9,537 nucleotides of DNA from CAZJDM01 sp964544765 (lineage in GTDB: Bacteria > Bdellovibrionota_B > Oligoflexia > CAYFLR01): the NCBI GenBank assembly GCA_964544765.1, contig CAZJDM010000163.1, forward strand, positions 1 through 9,537, read 5' to 3'. This document shows positions 1-7,142 of the stretch, in pieces. Numbering within the stretch: the first letter of the stretch is position 1; every line of letters begins with the position of its first letter. The position numbers and the translations under genes were made by a program. The notes beneath the pieces are model-generated. The model did not search any database. It had not been told where the DNA came from and saw only the letters and a program-made list of their open reading frames with translations.

Positions 1-1709
1 GTTATTCAGTTTATTCAATTGTTCAACCTAAAGTATTCAAATTTTCTGTAGCGGGTGCTCCTACAACTTTGGATCCAGTGCAAAGTGCCACTAAGTATTC
101 CAATATTGTGGTAACGGCCATATTTGATACTTTATACGAATATAAATATTTAAAACGACCCTACGAATTAAAACCGTCTTTAGCTAAGGGACTGCCTAAA
201 ATAAGCAAAGACGGACTTGTTTATAAGTTTGAATTGAAAAAAGGAGCCTATTTTACCGATGACCCAGCCTTTAAAGGAGGTGAAGGACGTGAGGTCGTGG
301 CTGCGGATGTTGTATATTCTCTTAAAAGGCATTTTGATCCTAAAACCAGACCTCAAGGCACTTGGCTTTGGCAGGGCAGAATTGTTGGTTTAGATGCTTG
401 GAAGAAGGCTGGATCCAATTATGACAAAGAGGTAGCTGGTTTAAAAACAACTGGCCGATATACCTTAGAAGTGAAATTGGTTAAACCTTATCCGCAATTT
501 TTATATACCATGGGTATGGGTTTTGCTGCCGTACTTGCGCGAGAAGTGGTTGAGAAATACGGTAAAGAAATTACTATTCATCCAGTAGGTTCTGGTCCTT
601 GGAAATTGAAAAGTTTTAATACCAAAAAAGCCGTTTTAGTACGCAATCCAAAATATCGAACTGAGTATATGGATTTAGAAGGATTCGATTCTAAGATTCA
701 TGGAGAGTATGGTATCAAGGGATTGAAAGGAAAGACTGTACCCATTGTTAATATGGTGGAAGTCAACTTTATGAAACAAATTGCCGCCAGATGGAACTCT
801 TTTACCAAAGGTAGCGAAATTCAGAATACAGCCTTACCACCAGAACAACTAAAGAATGTTGTAGAGTCCAAAAATCCCTTTCGCTTAAAACCAAAATATC
901 AGAAAAATTACCATGCTATTTTAAGCCCAGAATTTGGTTTTGTTTATATGAATCTTAATATGGATGATCCAGAAATAGGGTATAATAAAGATCCTAAGCG
1001 TAATACCCGTAATAAAAATCTACGTTGCGCCATTATTAAATCTTTTAATTGGAAACAAAGAATTAAACGTTTTTACCATGGTATTGGAGAGGCTTATCCA
1101 GGCGTTATACCTGAGGGTATTGATGGATATGATGCTACGCTTTCAAGACAATCAGTTACTCAGGATATTAAAGGAGCCAAAAAACTATTAAAGATGGCTG
1201 GTTGGAACAAAGTTAATTTGCCGGTATTAAAATATCATTCAGTATCATCTATTAAAGGAAAACAGTTCTATGAGCAGTTTAGAGGAGGTTTGCTGAAGAT
1301 TGGTTATCCGCGTAATAAGATAAAATACAAGGTATACGCTACTTTTGGAGATTATAATCGCGCAGTAAAGAACCGTAAGGCAATGTTAATATCAATGGGA
1401 TGGAGATTGGATTATCCAGATAGTGAAAACGTACTACAACTTTATTATGGGCCAAATGGTAGTCCAGGTTCCAATTCGGCTAATTACAATAATCCTGAAT
1501 ATAATCGATTATACAAGTTATCTTCAACTATGAATCCTTCTACTAAGAGAACCGAGCTTTATAAGAAGATGAACAAAATTTTGATTGATGATTGTGTTAC
1601 TATTGCGGGATTCTCACGAACAGGAATTCAAATGTGGCATAAAAGTACTCGCATGTTTCCGGTTGATAACGTTTTAGGAAATTATTTTAAGTATGTAGAT
1701 GTTCGCTAA
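1..1709 (+). CDS. Peptide ABC transporter substrate-binding protein (SBP family 5), 5' end missing
   Basis: This is the extracytoplasmic solute receptor of a Dpp/Opp-type importer, which captures peptides (or related ligands) in the periplasm and delivers them to the permease pair encoded next. The reading frame (codons from base 3) is open to the left edge, so the true start and the signal peptide lie outside the window. The TTG at 69 is an internal Leu codon in TTLDPVQSA, not a start. The visible 568 or so residues show SBP_bac_5 landmarks: an N-terminal FKFSVAGAPTTLDP strand, a YKFELKKGAYFTDD segment followed by VVAADVVYSLKR, the HPVGSGPWKLKSF stretch, and a C-terminal GWRLDYPDSENVLQLYYGPNG region. 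The frame is intact to TAA at 1707-1709. It heads a five-gene transporter operon. Family membership is secure, but the ligand (dipeptide, oligopeptide, or something else such as nickel or a sugar) cannot be read from the sequence. Confidence 0.93.
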   Translation, partial: YSVYSIVQPKVFKFSVAGAPTTLDPVQSATKYSNIVVTAIFDTLYEYKYLKRPYELKPSLAKGLPKISKDGLVYKFELKKGAYFTDDPAFKGGEGREVVAADVVYSLKRHFDPKTRPQGTWLWQGRIVGLDAWKKAGSNYDKEVAGLKTTGRYTLEVKLVKPYPQFLYTMGMGFAAVLAREVVEKYGKEITIHPVGSGPWKLKSFNTKKAVLVRNPKYRTEYMDLEGFDSKIHGEYGIKGLKGKTVPIVNMVEVNFMKQIAARWNSFTKGSEIQNTALPPEQLKNVVESKNPFRLKPKYQKNYHAILSPEFGFVYMNLNMDDPEIGYNKDPKRNTRNKNLRCAIIKSFNWKQRIKRFYHGIGEAYPGVIPEGIDGYDATLSRQSVTQDIKGAKKLLKMAGWNKVNLPVLKYHSVSSIKGKQFYEQFRGGLLKIGYPRNKIKYKVYATFGDYNRAVKNRKAMLISMGWRLDYPDSENVLQLYYGPNGSPGSNSANYNNPEYNRLYKLSSTMNPSTKRTELYKKMNKILIDDCVTIAGFSRTGIQMWHKSTRMFPVDNVLGNYFKYVDVR

Positions 1710-1776
1710 GGGAGAAGAATCTGGTAACTAAGGAGATCATCACTAGGTTTTCTAACAGAAACTATTATAACTGAAG

Positions 1777-1791
1777 AGTGTAAGTTACACT
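1777..1791. promoter_or_regulatory. Interrupted palindrome in the gap between binding protein and first permease
   Basis: AGTGTAA-G-TTACACT is a perfect inverted repeat with 7-base arms and a one-base centre. It sits inside a wider, imperfect dyad: ACTATTATAA at 1761-1770 can pair with the region around TTTATAGT at 1794-1801. It could be an operator for a dimeric regulator, or an RNA hairpin that tunes expression of the permeases relative to the more abundant binding protein. There is no T-run directly after it, so it is not a standard intrinsic terminator. An orphan AAGGAG at 1730-1735 lies upstream with no start codon in range. The function is inferred only. Confidence 0.35.
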
Positions 1792-1820
1792 GGTTTATAG
1801 TATGAGAGGATTTGCCAAGG

Positions 1821-2774
1821 ATGGATACCTTATACTTCATTATACGAAAAATCTTGTACGGTTTTCCGTTAATTCTCGGTGTCACTTTTATAACCTTTGT
1901 ATTAGTAGTTCACTATGGTCCTGATAAGACATATGATTTGTTAGGTAAGAATCCTACTGAGCAAGAAATCATTGAAGTGCGTCACCAACTTGGTTATGAT
2001 CGGCCCTTTTTAGTTCGATATTATGATTATCTAAAAGAATTGGTATCCTTTGATTTTGGTCATTCAGACTCAACAGGGGAGAAGGTTTCATCTATTTTTA
2101 AGAAAACTATACCTATATCGATGGCCATTTCCATTCCGGCTTTTGTTTTGTATAACTTAATAAGTATTACATTAGCTTTATTGGCAGCTTTCTATCGTGG
2201 TGAATGGATTGATAAGTCAGTGATGGTTTTTTCGGTAATCGGGATGAGCATTAGTTATCTAGTCATTATAATTTGTTTCCAGATAATCTTTTGTTCAGGC
2301 TATGGGATCAATATGTTTCCGGTACAGGGATGGGAGGTGGAATCTCTCTTTGACTACATTAATTACGCTCTAGTGCCTGTTATGGCCACAGTGTTTGTTG
2401 CATTGGGGTATAATACTCGTTTTTATAGGGCCGTTATAGTTGAAGAGATGAATAGGGATTATGTAAGAACAGCTAAGGCTTTTGGTTGTCATCCCATTAA
2501 GTTACTTTTTAAACATGTTTTAAAAAACAGCCTGATTCCGATTGTGACCAGGATTATCATTACAATTCCCCATATAGTAATTGGAGGAAGTTTATTGATT
2601 GAATCCTTCTTTAATATACCAGGCATTGGATATGTTATTTATGAAGCTATAACCACTGGAGATCAACCTATTATAAAGGCCTCAGTGGGTATTACAGCCG
2701 TTGTTTATGTAATGGCAATTACTTTGACGGATATTATGTATAAAATTGTCGATCCAAGGATAACATTGAAATGA
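1821..2774 (+). CDS. dppB: Peptide ABC transporter permease, DppB/OppB type
   Basis: This is one of two inner-membrane permeases forming the import channel. The protein (317 residues from ATG 1821) has the family layout: an N-terminal membrane segment (about 10-32), the HQLGYDRPFLVRYYDYL motif typical of OppB/DppB before a periplasmic stretch, then five further hydrophobic segments. The cytoplasmic EAA coupling loop begins at about residue 213 (DYVRTAKAFG) and contacts the ATPases. The C-terminal half has FFNIPGIGYV, also characteristic of the family. I prefer ATG 1821 over the in-frame TTG at 1812: the GAGAGGA at 1804-1810 is 10 bases from the ATG but only one base from the TTG. The stop codon overlaps the next start (ATGA), indicating translational coupling. 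The Dpp-versus-Opp label is by similarity only. Length is slightly below E. coli DppB (339). Confidence 0.93.
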   Translation: MDTLYFIIRKILYGFPLILGVTFITFVLVVHYGPDKTYDLLGKNPTEQEIIEVRHQLGYDRPFLVRYYDYLKELVSFDFGHSDSTGEKVSSIFKKTIPISMAISIPAFVLYNLISITLALLAAFYRGEWIDKSVMVFSVIGMSISYLVIIICFQIIFCSGYGINMFPVQGWEVESLFDYINYALVPVMATVFVALGYNTRFYRAVIVEEMNRDYVRTAKAFGCHPIKLLFKHVLKNSLIPIVTRIIITIPHIVIGGSLLIESFFNIPGIGYVIYEAITTGDQPIIKASVGITAVVYVMAITLTDIMYKIVDPRITLK

Positions 2775-3739
2775 AAAGTAGTGCAACAGCCGAAGGTATA
2801 AAAGGTATAAATAGTAAATCTCGTATATCTCATATGGACACTTACGAGGAGTCACGAGATCATTCAAGGAAAACTGCGGAGAGAGTAGATCCTAAAGAAT
2901 CGCTTTGGACCAAGGCTTGGTATAAATTTACTCAAGATAGATTAGGTTTGTTAGCTTTTGGTGTAGTGTTGATTTATTTCTTGATGGCTGTGGGAGTGTG
3001 GTTGGAGCTGATTGGTACGGGATGGGATGAGTTTGTGACTGATGGCTATGAAGAAATATCTTCCGCTCATTGGTTAGGAACAAATATTAATGGCCAAGAT
3101 ATTTTGCAACGGGTGATATTTGGCAGTAAAACAGCTTTTGAAGTAGGAATTGTAGTAGCTTTATTAGCTACTTTATTAGGGGGTGTTTTAGGGGCAATTG
3201 CGGGCTTTTATAGTGGAACCTGGATTGATGAAGCCATTCAATGGGTATATGGATGTTTGCAGTGTATTCCTTTTTACTTGTTTGTTGCAGCGGTGGCTTT
3301 TGCATTGTCAGATAATCCATATGCAATGCATATCGCTATGATAGTTACTTTTTGGGCTGGTACTGCTAGGATCATACGGGGAGAAGTAATTAAAATTAAA
3401 CATTTGGAGTATGTTGAAGCTGCTCATGCTATAGGTGTCCCCAAGTTTAAAATTATTTTTCAACATATAATGCCTAATACTAGTCATATCTTGTTAGTAC
3501 AAGCTACGATTACTTTTATTGGTTCTATTAAAAGTGAAGTCATTTTGAGCTTTTTAGGTTTAGGAGTTAAAGAAGGGGTTAGCTGGGGATTTATGATTTC
3601 TGAATCTGCAGGTGAAGTAGCCGCAGGGAACTTTAATAATTTTATTGCTTCATCCGGCTTTTTATTTGTTTTGGTGATTGCCTTTAATATATTTGCTGAT
3701 TCTATGCAGGATGCTCTTGATCCTAAGAAAGTGACTTAA
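2771..3739 (+). CDS. dppC: Peptide ABC transporter permease, DppC/OppC type
   Basis: This is the second channel subunit, partner of the preceding permease. It has 322 residues starting at ATG 2771, which overlaps the upstream TGA by 4 bases. AAGGA at 2756-2760 gives a 10-base spacing. Family landmarks are an OppC_N-type first membrane segment (about residues 57-77, preceded by WYKFTQDRLGLLAF), then HWLGTNINGQDILQRVIFG, matching the HxLGTDxxGRD signature of DppC/OppC. Further landmarks are the EAA loop from residue 212 (LEYVEAAHAIG) and the SFLGLGV...SWGFMI segment. About 45 polar, charged residues precede the first membrane segment, longer than needed for a simple cytoplasmic tail. A second Met at codon 22 (base 2834) could shorten it but has no visible ribosome binding site. 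Confidence 0.94.
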   Translation: MKSSATAEGIKGINSKSRISHMDTYEESRDHSRKTAERVDPKESLWTKAWYKFTQDRLGLLAFGVVLIYFLMAVGVWLELIGTGWDEFVTDGYEEISSAHWLGTNINGQDILQRVIFGSKTAFEVGIVVALLATLLGGVLGAIAGFYSGTWIDEAIQWVYGCLQCIPFYLFVAAVAFALSDNPYAMHIAMIVTFWAGTARIIRGEVIKIKHLEYVEAAHAIGVPKFKIIFQHIMPNTSHILLVQATITFIGSIKSEVILSFLGLGVKEGVSWGFMISESAGEVAAGNFNNFIASSGFLFVLVIAFNIFADSMQDALDPKKVT

Positions 3740-3755
3740 TAATAAAAATAGACTG

Positions 3756-3778
3756 AAAGCAAAGATTAAAAGCAAAGA
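3756..3778 (+). repeat. Short direct repeat in purine-rich gap before first ATPase gene
   Basis: AAAGCAAAGA occurs at 3756-3765 and again at 3769-3778, with a period of 13 bases. The whole 99-base gap (3740-3838) is strongly purine-rich on the + strand and has little potential for pairing. It probably acts as an unstructured leader for the ATPase genes within the same transcript. No promoter stands out. Confidence 0.3.
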
Positions 3779-3838
3779 CAAATAAGTATAAGTAAAGGTA
3801 GTAGTTAGTAAGGTGAATTAAGAAGGAAGATAATAAAA

Positions 3839-4888
3839 ATGGACCCGTTATTAAAAGTTGATAATTTAGTAGTAGAGTTCAATACCGATAAAGGTATCGC
3901 TAGAGCCGTAGATAATATCAGCTTTGAGGTAAACCAAGGAGAGACAGTTGGAATAGTTGGAGAATCAGGGTGCGGTAAATCGGTAACCTCTCTTTCCATT
4001 ATTAGATTAATTGCCTCGCCTCCCGGTAAGATTGTTTCAGGTGAGATCAAATTTAATGGAGATAATCTACTTAGCAAATCTGAACATAAAATGAGAAAAA
4101 TTCGCGGTAATGATATCTCTATGATCTTTCAAGAACCTATGACGGCTTTAAATCCAGTTTTAACCATTGGTCATCAAATTATGGATGTTCTCAGACTTCA
4201 TCAAGGTAAATCAGGTAATGAAGCTGAGCAGATTGCGATCGATTTGTTAAAACAGGTTGGTATTCCCTCATCTGAAAAACGTGTTAATGAGTACCCTCAT
4301 CAATTATCCGGAGGGATGCGCCAAAGAGTAATGATAGCCATGGCTCTGACTTGTAATCCAAAATTATTAATTGCTGACGAGCCAACTACGGCTTTGGATG
4401 TTACTATCCAGGCTCAAGTAATGAATCAAATTAATAAATTGCAACAACTTTATAAAATGGCTGTAATACTAGTAACGCATGACCTTGGAGTAATTGCTGA
4501 AACTTGTCAAAGAGTGATTGTGATGTATTGTGGAAAAATTGTTGAGATGGCTGAAGTAAATGATTTATTTGCCGATCCTTTACATCCATATACCCGTGGT
4601 TTATTAACCTCGATTCCTCAAATACGTGAGAACAAGCTGTCAGTACTACCTACTATTAAAGGAATGGTTCCTGATTTATTGGCCTTACCGAGAGGATGTC
4701 GATTTGCTGATCGTTGTCCTCAAGTTAGAGATAAATGTCGTCAGGGAAGCCCTGATCTTGTGAAGGTTGAGGGTACGAGAATGGTGGCGTGTTATTATCC
4801 GTTTGAAAAACAAAATACTAACTGGAGAAATTTACAATCAATAAATAAGGATGAAGCTGGAAATCAACCACATACGGTAGGGTTCTAG
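3839..4888 (+). CDS. dppD: Peptide ABC transporter ATP-binding protein, DppD/OppD type
   Basis: This is the first of two cytoplasmic ATPases that power import, and it is expected to heterodimerise with the next gene product. All catalytic elements are present in 349 residues: Walker A GESGCGKS (41-48), Q-loop Gln98 in MIFQEPMTALNP, signature LSGGMRQR (156-163), Walker B LLIADE (176-181), D-loop TALD (184-187) and switch His214. The C-terminal oligopeptide-transporter extension (HPYTRGLLTSIP onward) carries four cysteines, C287, C293, C300 and C318. This is the pattern that binds a [4Fe-4S] cluster in structurally studied DppD/OppD proteins; whether it does so here is inferred. The start ATG 3839 is preceded by AAGGA at 3823-3827 (11 bases away). 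It is separated from the permease gene by 99 bases but lies on the same strand, so it is very likely in the same operon. Confidence 0.95.
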   Translation: MDPLLKVDNLVVEFNTDKGIARAVDNISFEVNQGETVGIVGESGCGKSVTSLSIIRLIASPPGKIVSGEIKFNGDNLLSKSEHKMRKIRGNDISMIFQEPMTALNPVLTIGHQIMDVLRLHQGKSGNEAEQIAIDLLKQVGIPSSEKRVNEYPHQLSGGMRQRVMIAMALTCNPKLLIADEPTTALDVTIQAQVMNQINKLQQLYKMAVILVTHDLGVIAETCQRVIVMYCGKIVEMAEVNDLFADPLHPYTRGLLTSIPQIRENKLSVLPTIKGMVPDLLALPRGCRFADRCPQVRDKCRQGSPDLVKVEGTRMVACYYPFEKQNTNWRNLQSINKDEAGNQPHTVGF

Positions 4889-4911
4889 ATTTATTTATAT
4901 AAGGTTGAAAG

Positions 4912-5913
4912 ATGGAAAACATTTTAGAAGTAAAAAGTTTGAAAAAGCATTTTCCGGTAAAGGGAGGGTTTTTTAGGACCGTTGTCGGTCAGGTCAAGGC
5001 GGTTGATGGAGTTAGCTTTAGTTTGTCATCAGGTCGTACCTTAGGTCTGGTAGGTGAATCAGGATGTGGGAAATCTACTCTGGGAAGATCGGTATTACGT
5101 CTGGGAGAACCTACCTCAGGTCAGGTTTTGTTTGATGGGCAGGATATTACCTCTTTATCTCGTAATAGTATGGTTCAAAAAAGAAGGGATATGCAAATTA
5201 TATTCCAGGATCCTTATGCTTCTTTGAACCCACGTATGACTGTAAGAGAAATTCTTAAAGAACCTTTGGATACACATAAAATTGAAGACAAAGGGAGCAG
5301 AGAAAATAAAATTAGAGAATTATTAAATATTGTCGGATTACGTTATAATTCTTTAAATCGTTATCCTCATGAATTTTCCGGGGGGCAAAGACAACGAATC
5401 GGTATAGCCAGAGCCTTGACACTTAATCCTAGATTTATTGTAGCTGATGAGCCAGTGTCAGCTTTGGATGTTTCTGTTCAGTCGCAGGTTTTGAATTTAA
5501 TTTCTTATTTACAAAGGGAATTTGGCATAGCTTTTTTATTTATTTCTCATGATCTAGCAGTTGTTCAACATATTAGTCATTATGTTGGTGTGATGTATTT
5601 AGGAAAATTAGTGGAACTGGCTTCCTGTGATCAGTTGTATAATTCACCAAAACATCCATATACTCAATCATTAATAAACTCTATCCCTGTTCCTGATCCT
5701 CAAAGAAAAACTAATCGTGTTCCATTGGAAGGAGATGTTCCATCACCCATAAATCCACCTTCTGGTTGTTATTTTCATCCCCGATGTCCCAAGGCCCAAT
5801 TGATTTGTTCACAACAAACTCCTCCAGAGATAAATATTAGTAATCACGACCTACCACATCAAGTAAGTTGTCATTTGTATACAATTCCTGTTAGTGAGCA
5901 ATCTGACCAGTGA
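4912..5913 (+). CDS. dppF: Peptide ABC transporter ATP-binding protein, DppF/OppF type
   Basis: This is the second ATPase of the importer. In 333 residues it has Walker A GESGCGKST (48-56), Q-loop Gln99 (IIFQDPYASLNPRMT), signature FSGGQRQR (155-162), Walker B FIVADE (175-180), D-loop SALD (183-186) and switch His213. The FFRTVVGQVKAVDGVSF segment (20-36) before Walker A, with its aromatic and basic lead-in, is typical of the F subunit, as is Ser-Thr after the Walker A Lys. The C-terminal extension has a second four-cysteine set (C286, C292, C299, C320), nearly the same spacing as in the D subunit. The start ATG 4912 has AAGG at 4901-4904, 7 bases upstream, and only 23 bases separate it from the previous stop. 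It is the last gene of the operon. Confidence 0.95.
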   Translation: MENILEVKSLKKHFPVKGGFFRTVVGQVKAVDGVSFSLSSGRTLGLVGESGCGKSTLGRSVLRLGEPTSGQVLFDGQDITSLSRNSMVQKRRDMQIIFQDPYASLNPRMTVREILKEPLDTHKIEDKGSRENKIRELLNIVGLRYNSLNRYPHEFSGGQRQRIGIARALTLNPRFIVADEPVSALDVSVQSQVLNLISYLQREFGIAFLFISHDLAVVQHISHYVGVMYLGKLVELASCDQLYNSPKHPYTQSLINSIPVPDPQRKTNRVPLEGDVPSPINPPSGCYFHPRCPKAQLICSQQTPPEINISNHDLPHQVSCHLYTIPVSEQSDQ

Positions 5914-5922
5914 AGATTATCC

Positions 5923-5984
5923 AGTTAGATATTGTGCTTTTTCATCACAATCTAGTTAGGTAGAAAATTCCTATCATTTTTTTT
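5923..5984 (+). terminator. Possible terminator of the peptide transporter operon
   Basis: ATTGTG (5931-5936) pairs with CACAAT (5946-5951) around a 9-base loop. With a two-base bulge, the stem can extend through 5923-5928 and 5952-5957, including two G-U pairs. A run of eight T follows at 5977-5984, but about 20 bases after the stem, with only a tiny TAGG/CCTA stem nearer to it. It is in the right place for operon termination but is AT-rich and poorly spaced, so it is a weak call. Confidence 0.35.
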
Positions 5985-6053
5985 ACTTACAAATTAAAAA
6001 ATGAAATACATTTATTTTTAGTTCTTTTATTTTAATATGTTATAAATTTATGC

Positions 6054-6080
6054 TAAAGACTTGGTCTCAAGCTACGACTG
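6054..6080 (+). promoter_or_regulatory. Candidate sigma-28 (FliA) flagellin promoter, upstream option
   Basis: TAAAGACT at 6054-6061 resembles the sigma-28 -35 element TAAAGTTT (6 of 8). It is followed at the standard spacing (TAAA-N15) by TACGACTG at 6073-6080 in place of GCCGATAA, keeping only the central CGA. The spacing is right but the -10 is poor. The leader would be about 100 bases and would include the direct repeat at 6091-6130. The consensus is from enteric bacteria and may not apply fully here. Confidence 0.3.
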
Positions 6081-6090
6081 GGAAATTGTA

Positions 6091-6130
6091 GGAAATATTT
6101 ACCTGGTTTTAAATAGGGAAATATTTGCCT
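6091..6130 (+). repeat. 14-base direct repeat in the flagellin leader
   Basis: GGAAATATTTACCT (6091-6104) and GGAAATATTTGCCT (6117-6130) differ at one base and are 26 bases apart. Each contains the self-complementary AAATATTT, so the two copies can also pair with each other as an imperfect hairpin with an 18-base loop. They could be paired binding sites for a dimeric regulator on one DNA face, or an RNA structure upstream of the flagellin ribosome binding site. Confidence 0.45.
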
Positions 6131-6134
6131 ATTA
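6110..6134 (+). promoter_or_regulatory. Candidate sigma-28 flagellin promoter, downstream option
   Basis: GCCTATTA at 6127-6134 matches 6 of 8 bases of the sigma-28 -10 element GCCGATAA. TAAA at 6110-6113 lies 13 bases upstream, two short of the usual 15. It would give a leader of about 45 bases. This competes with the upstream candidate; neither is strong, and only one need be real. Confidence 0.25.
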
Positions 6135-6173
6135 TGTTTAGAGAAAGCACAGGGTAGTGTTGCATATCTTATC

Positions 6174-6188
6174 AGGGAGGATGTAATG
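6174..6188 (+). promoter_or_regulatory. Strong ribosome binding site of flagellin with start-stop overlap
   Basis: AGGGAGGA at 6174-6181 sits about 5 bases before the flagellin ATG at 6186. It is directly abutted by ATGTAATG, in which an ATG at 6181 is followed at once by TAA sharing its last A with the flagellin ATG. The strong Shine-Dalgarno fits a highly expressed structural protein and fixes the start at 6186. The 6181 ATG overlaps the Shine-Dalgarno and is unlikely to be used. Confidence 0.7.
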
Positions 6189-7070
6189 GGTTTACGCATT
6201 AGAACCAACGTAGCTTCATTAACTGCTCAAAGACAATTAAATAGTACTCTAAGAGGTTTGAACTCCAATATGATTAAATTGGCATCAGGTTTTCGGATTA
6301 ATAAATCCGCTGATGATGCCGCGGGTTTAGCTATTTCAGAGTCTTTACGAGCGCAAATTAAGGGTTTGAATCAAGCTAGAAGAAATGCCAATGATGGTAT
6401 ATCTATGATTCAAACAGCAGAGGGTGCTTTTAACGAAATTGGAAGTATATTAGTTCGTCTTAGAGAACTAGGTGTTCAATCAGCCAGTGATACAATTGGT
6501 GTCAAGGAAAGAAATTATCTCAATAAGGAATATGTAGAGTTGGTGGACGAAATCGATCGTATTTCCAATGTAACGGAATTCAATGGCACCAAGTTGTTAA
6601 AAGGTACGGCCAGAGATATAGAATTTGATGATGTAAATCTGCATATTGGTATTGGTTCTGGTGAACAGGAAAACACAGATACTCTTAAAATAGATATTGA
6701 TGTTTTAAAGTTGGATGCTGAAACACTTGGGCTAGGTAAAGAAAATGAAATTGGAGCAACTAACGGTGATGACAACTCGCCTGATAGAGATGAAATCGCA
6801 GCTAAGTTAACTACGATTGACGGTGCTTTAAATAGGGTAGCCGGTCAAAGGGCCACCTTGGGATCAATTCAAAGTCGATTGAATACCGCGATAGGTAATT
6901 TAGGTGTAAGTGTGGAGAACATGACTTCAACCAATTCTCGAATTAGAGATGTTGACTTTGCCAATGAAACAGCTCAATTGACTCAGAATAATATACTATC
7001 TCAAGCTGGTACAGCCGTATTGACGCAAGCCAATCAGGCTCCAGAATTGGTATTAAGTCTACTTAGATAA
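6186..7070 (+). CDS. fliC: Flagellin
   Basis: This is the structural subunit of the flagellar filament, exported by the flagellar type III apparatus without a cleaved signal. It has 294 residues. The N-terminal D0/D1 helices (about 1-140) are well conserved: RIRTNVASLTAQRQL, LASGFRINKSADDAAGLAIS, NDGISMIQTAEGAFNEI and LVRLRELGVQSASDT. A short variable middle (about 145-195, acidic, no cysteine) is followed by the C-terminal D1/D0 helices with SRIRDVDFANETAQLTQNNIL and a terminal SLLR. There is no room for full D2/D3 outer domains, so the filament subunit is compact. The pattern recalls Bdellovibrionota flagellins. It stands alone, with no flagellar genes adjacent, and has its own leader and 3' hairpins, suggesting a single-gene transcript. 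It could be one of several flagellin paralogues in the genome. Confidence 0.96.
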   Translation: MGLRIRTNVASLTAQRQLNSTLRGLNSNMIKLASGFRINKSADDAAGLAISESLRAQIKGLNQARRNANDGISMIQTAEGAFNEIGSILVRLRELGVQSASDTIGVKERNYLNKEYVELVDEIDRISNVTEFNGTKLLKGTARDIEFDDVNLHIGIGSGEQENTDTLKIDIDVLKLDAETLGLGKENEIGATNGDDNSPDRDEIAAKLTTIDGALNRVAGQRATLGSIQSRLNTAIGNLGVSVENMTSTNSRIRDVDFANETAQLTQNNILSQAGTAVLTQANQAPELVLSLLR

Positions 7071-7142
7071 AAAAATCCTTTGATTGTTTTTTACAATCAA
7101 AAGGGTTAGAGGCTCTTGGCGACCCCCCCTACGTTAAGAGCT
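7069..7142 (-). ncRNA. Candidate small RNA convergent with flagellin
   Basis: Read on the minus strand, the gap after flagellin has the layout of a small RNA gene. A promoter-like pair, TTGAAA (bases 7178-7173) and TACAAA (7154-7149) with an 18-base spacer, would start transcription near 7142. The RNA would begin with a hairpin (GCUCUU at 7141-7136 pairing with AAGAGC at 7117-7112). Its 18-base loop holds seven consecutive G. A second hairpin (7107-7093 with 7087-7074) is followed immediately by U7 (7075-7069), a textbook intrinsic terminator. The RNA would end on the flagellin stop codon. I recognise no known RNA family. The promoter match is moderate and AT-rich DNA gives chance hits, so this stays a candidate. 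Confidence 0.35.
7074..7107. terminator. Stem-loop after flagellin; intrinsic terminator only on the minus strand
   Basis: The arm AATCCTTTGATTGT (7074-7087) pairs with ACAATCAAAAGGGTT (7093-7107) around a five-T loop, giving about 14 pairs with one bulged base and one G-U pair. On the + strand it is followed by AGAGG, not by T, so for flagellin it is better seen as a 3'-end stability hairpin or a weak terminator. On the minus strand the stem is followed directly by seven T (complement of A7069-A7075), which is the classic intrinsic terminator layout. Confidence 0.7.

Noticed and set aside
69..71. TTG as the start of the substrate-binding protein
   Set aside because: The frame continues open upstream to base 3 with family-like sequence (KVFKFSVAGAPTTLDP), so TTG is an internal Leu codon in a truncated gene.
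1812..1820. TTG 1812 as the start of the first permease
   Set aside because: The Shine-Dalgarno GAGAGGA ends one base before it, too close. ATG 1821 has a workable 10-base spacing and gives the normal N-terminus.
2682..2867. Minus-strand reading frame of 61 codons over the permease junction
   Set aside because: It overlaps two well-supported genes, has no recognisable domain and no visible ribosome binding site, and its composition is that of a shadow frame. The same applies to minus-strand frames at 3805-4077, 6515-6775, 7951-8316 and 8999-9220.
5975..6003. A/T inverted repeat (CATTTTTT...AAAAAATG) after the transporter operon
   Set aside because: It is built only of A/T homopolymer runs with one C-G pair, as expected by chance in an AT-rich gap.
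6050..6091. 13-codon reading frame upstream of flagellin
   Set aside because: There is no Shine-Dalgarno before its ATG, it overlaps the candidate promoter region, and short frames are expected by chance.
6146..6164. Sigma-54 promoter upstream of flagellin (AGCAC...TTGCA)
   Set aside because: The GG and GC elements are 14 bases apart instead of the required 10, and the start would be too near the ribosome binding site.
6181..6186. Start-stop codon pair (ATGTAA) at the flagellin start as a regulatory element
   Set aside because: The ATG overlaps the Shine-Dalgarno with no spacing, so initiation there is unlikely. It probably arises from the sequence GGATGTAATG by chance.
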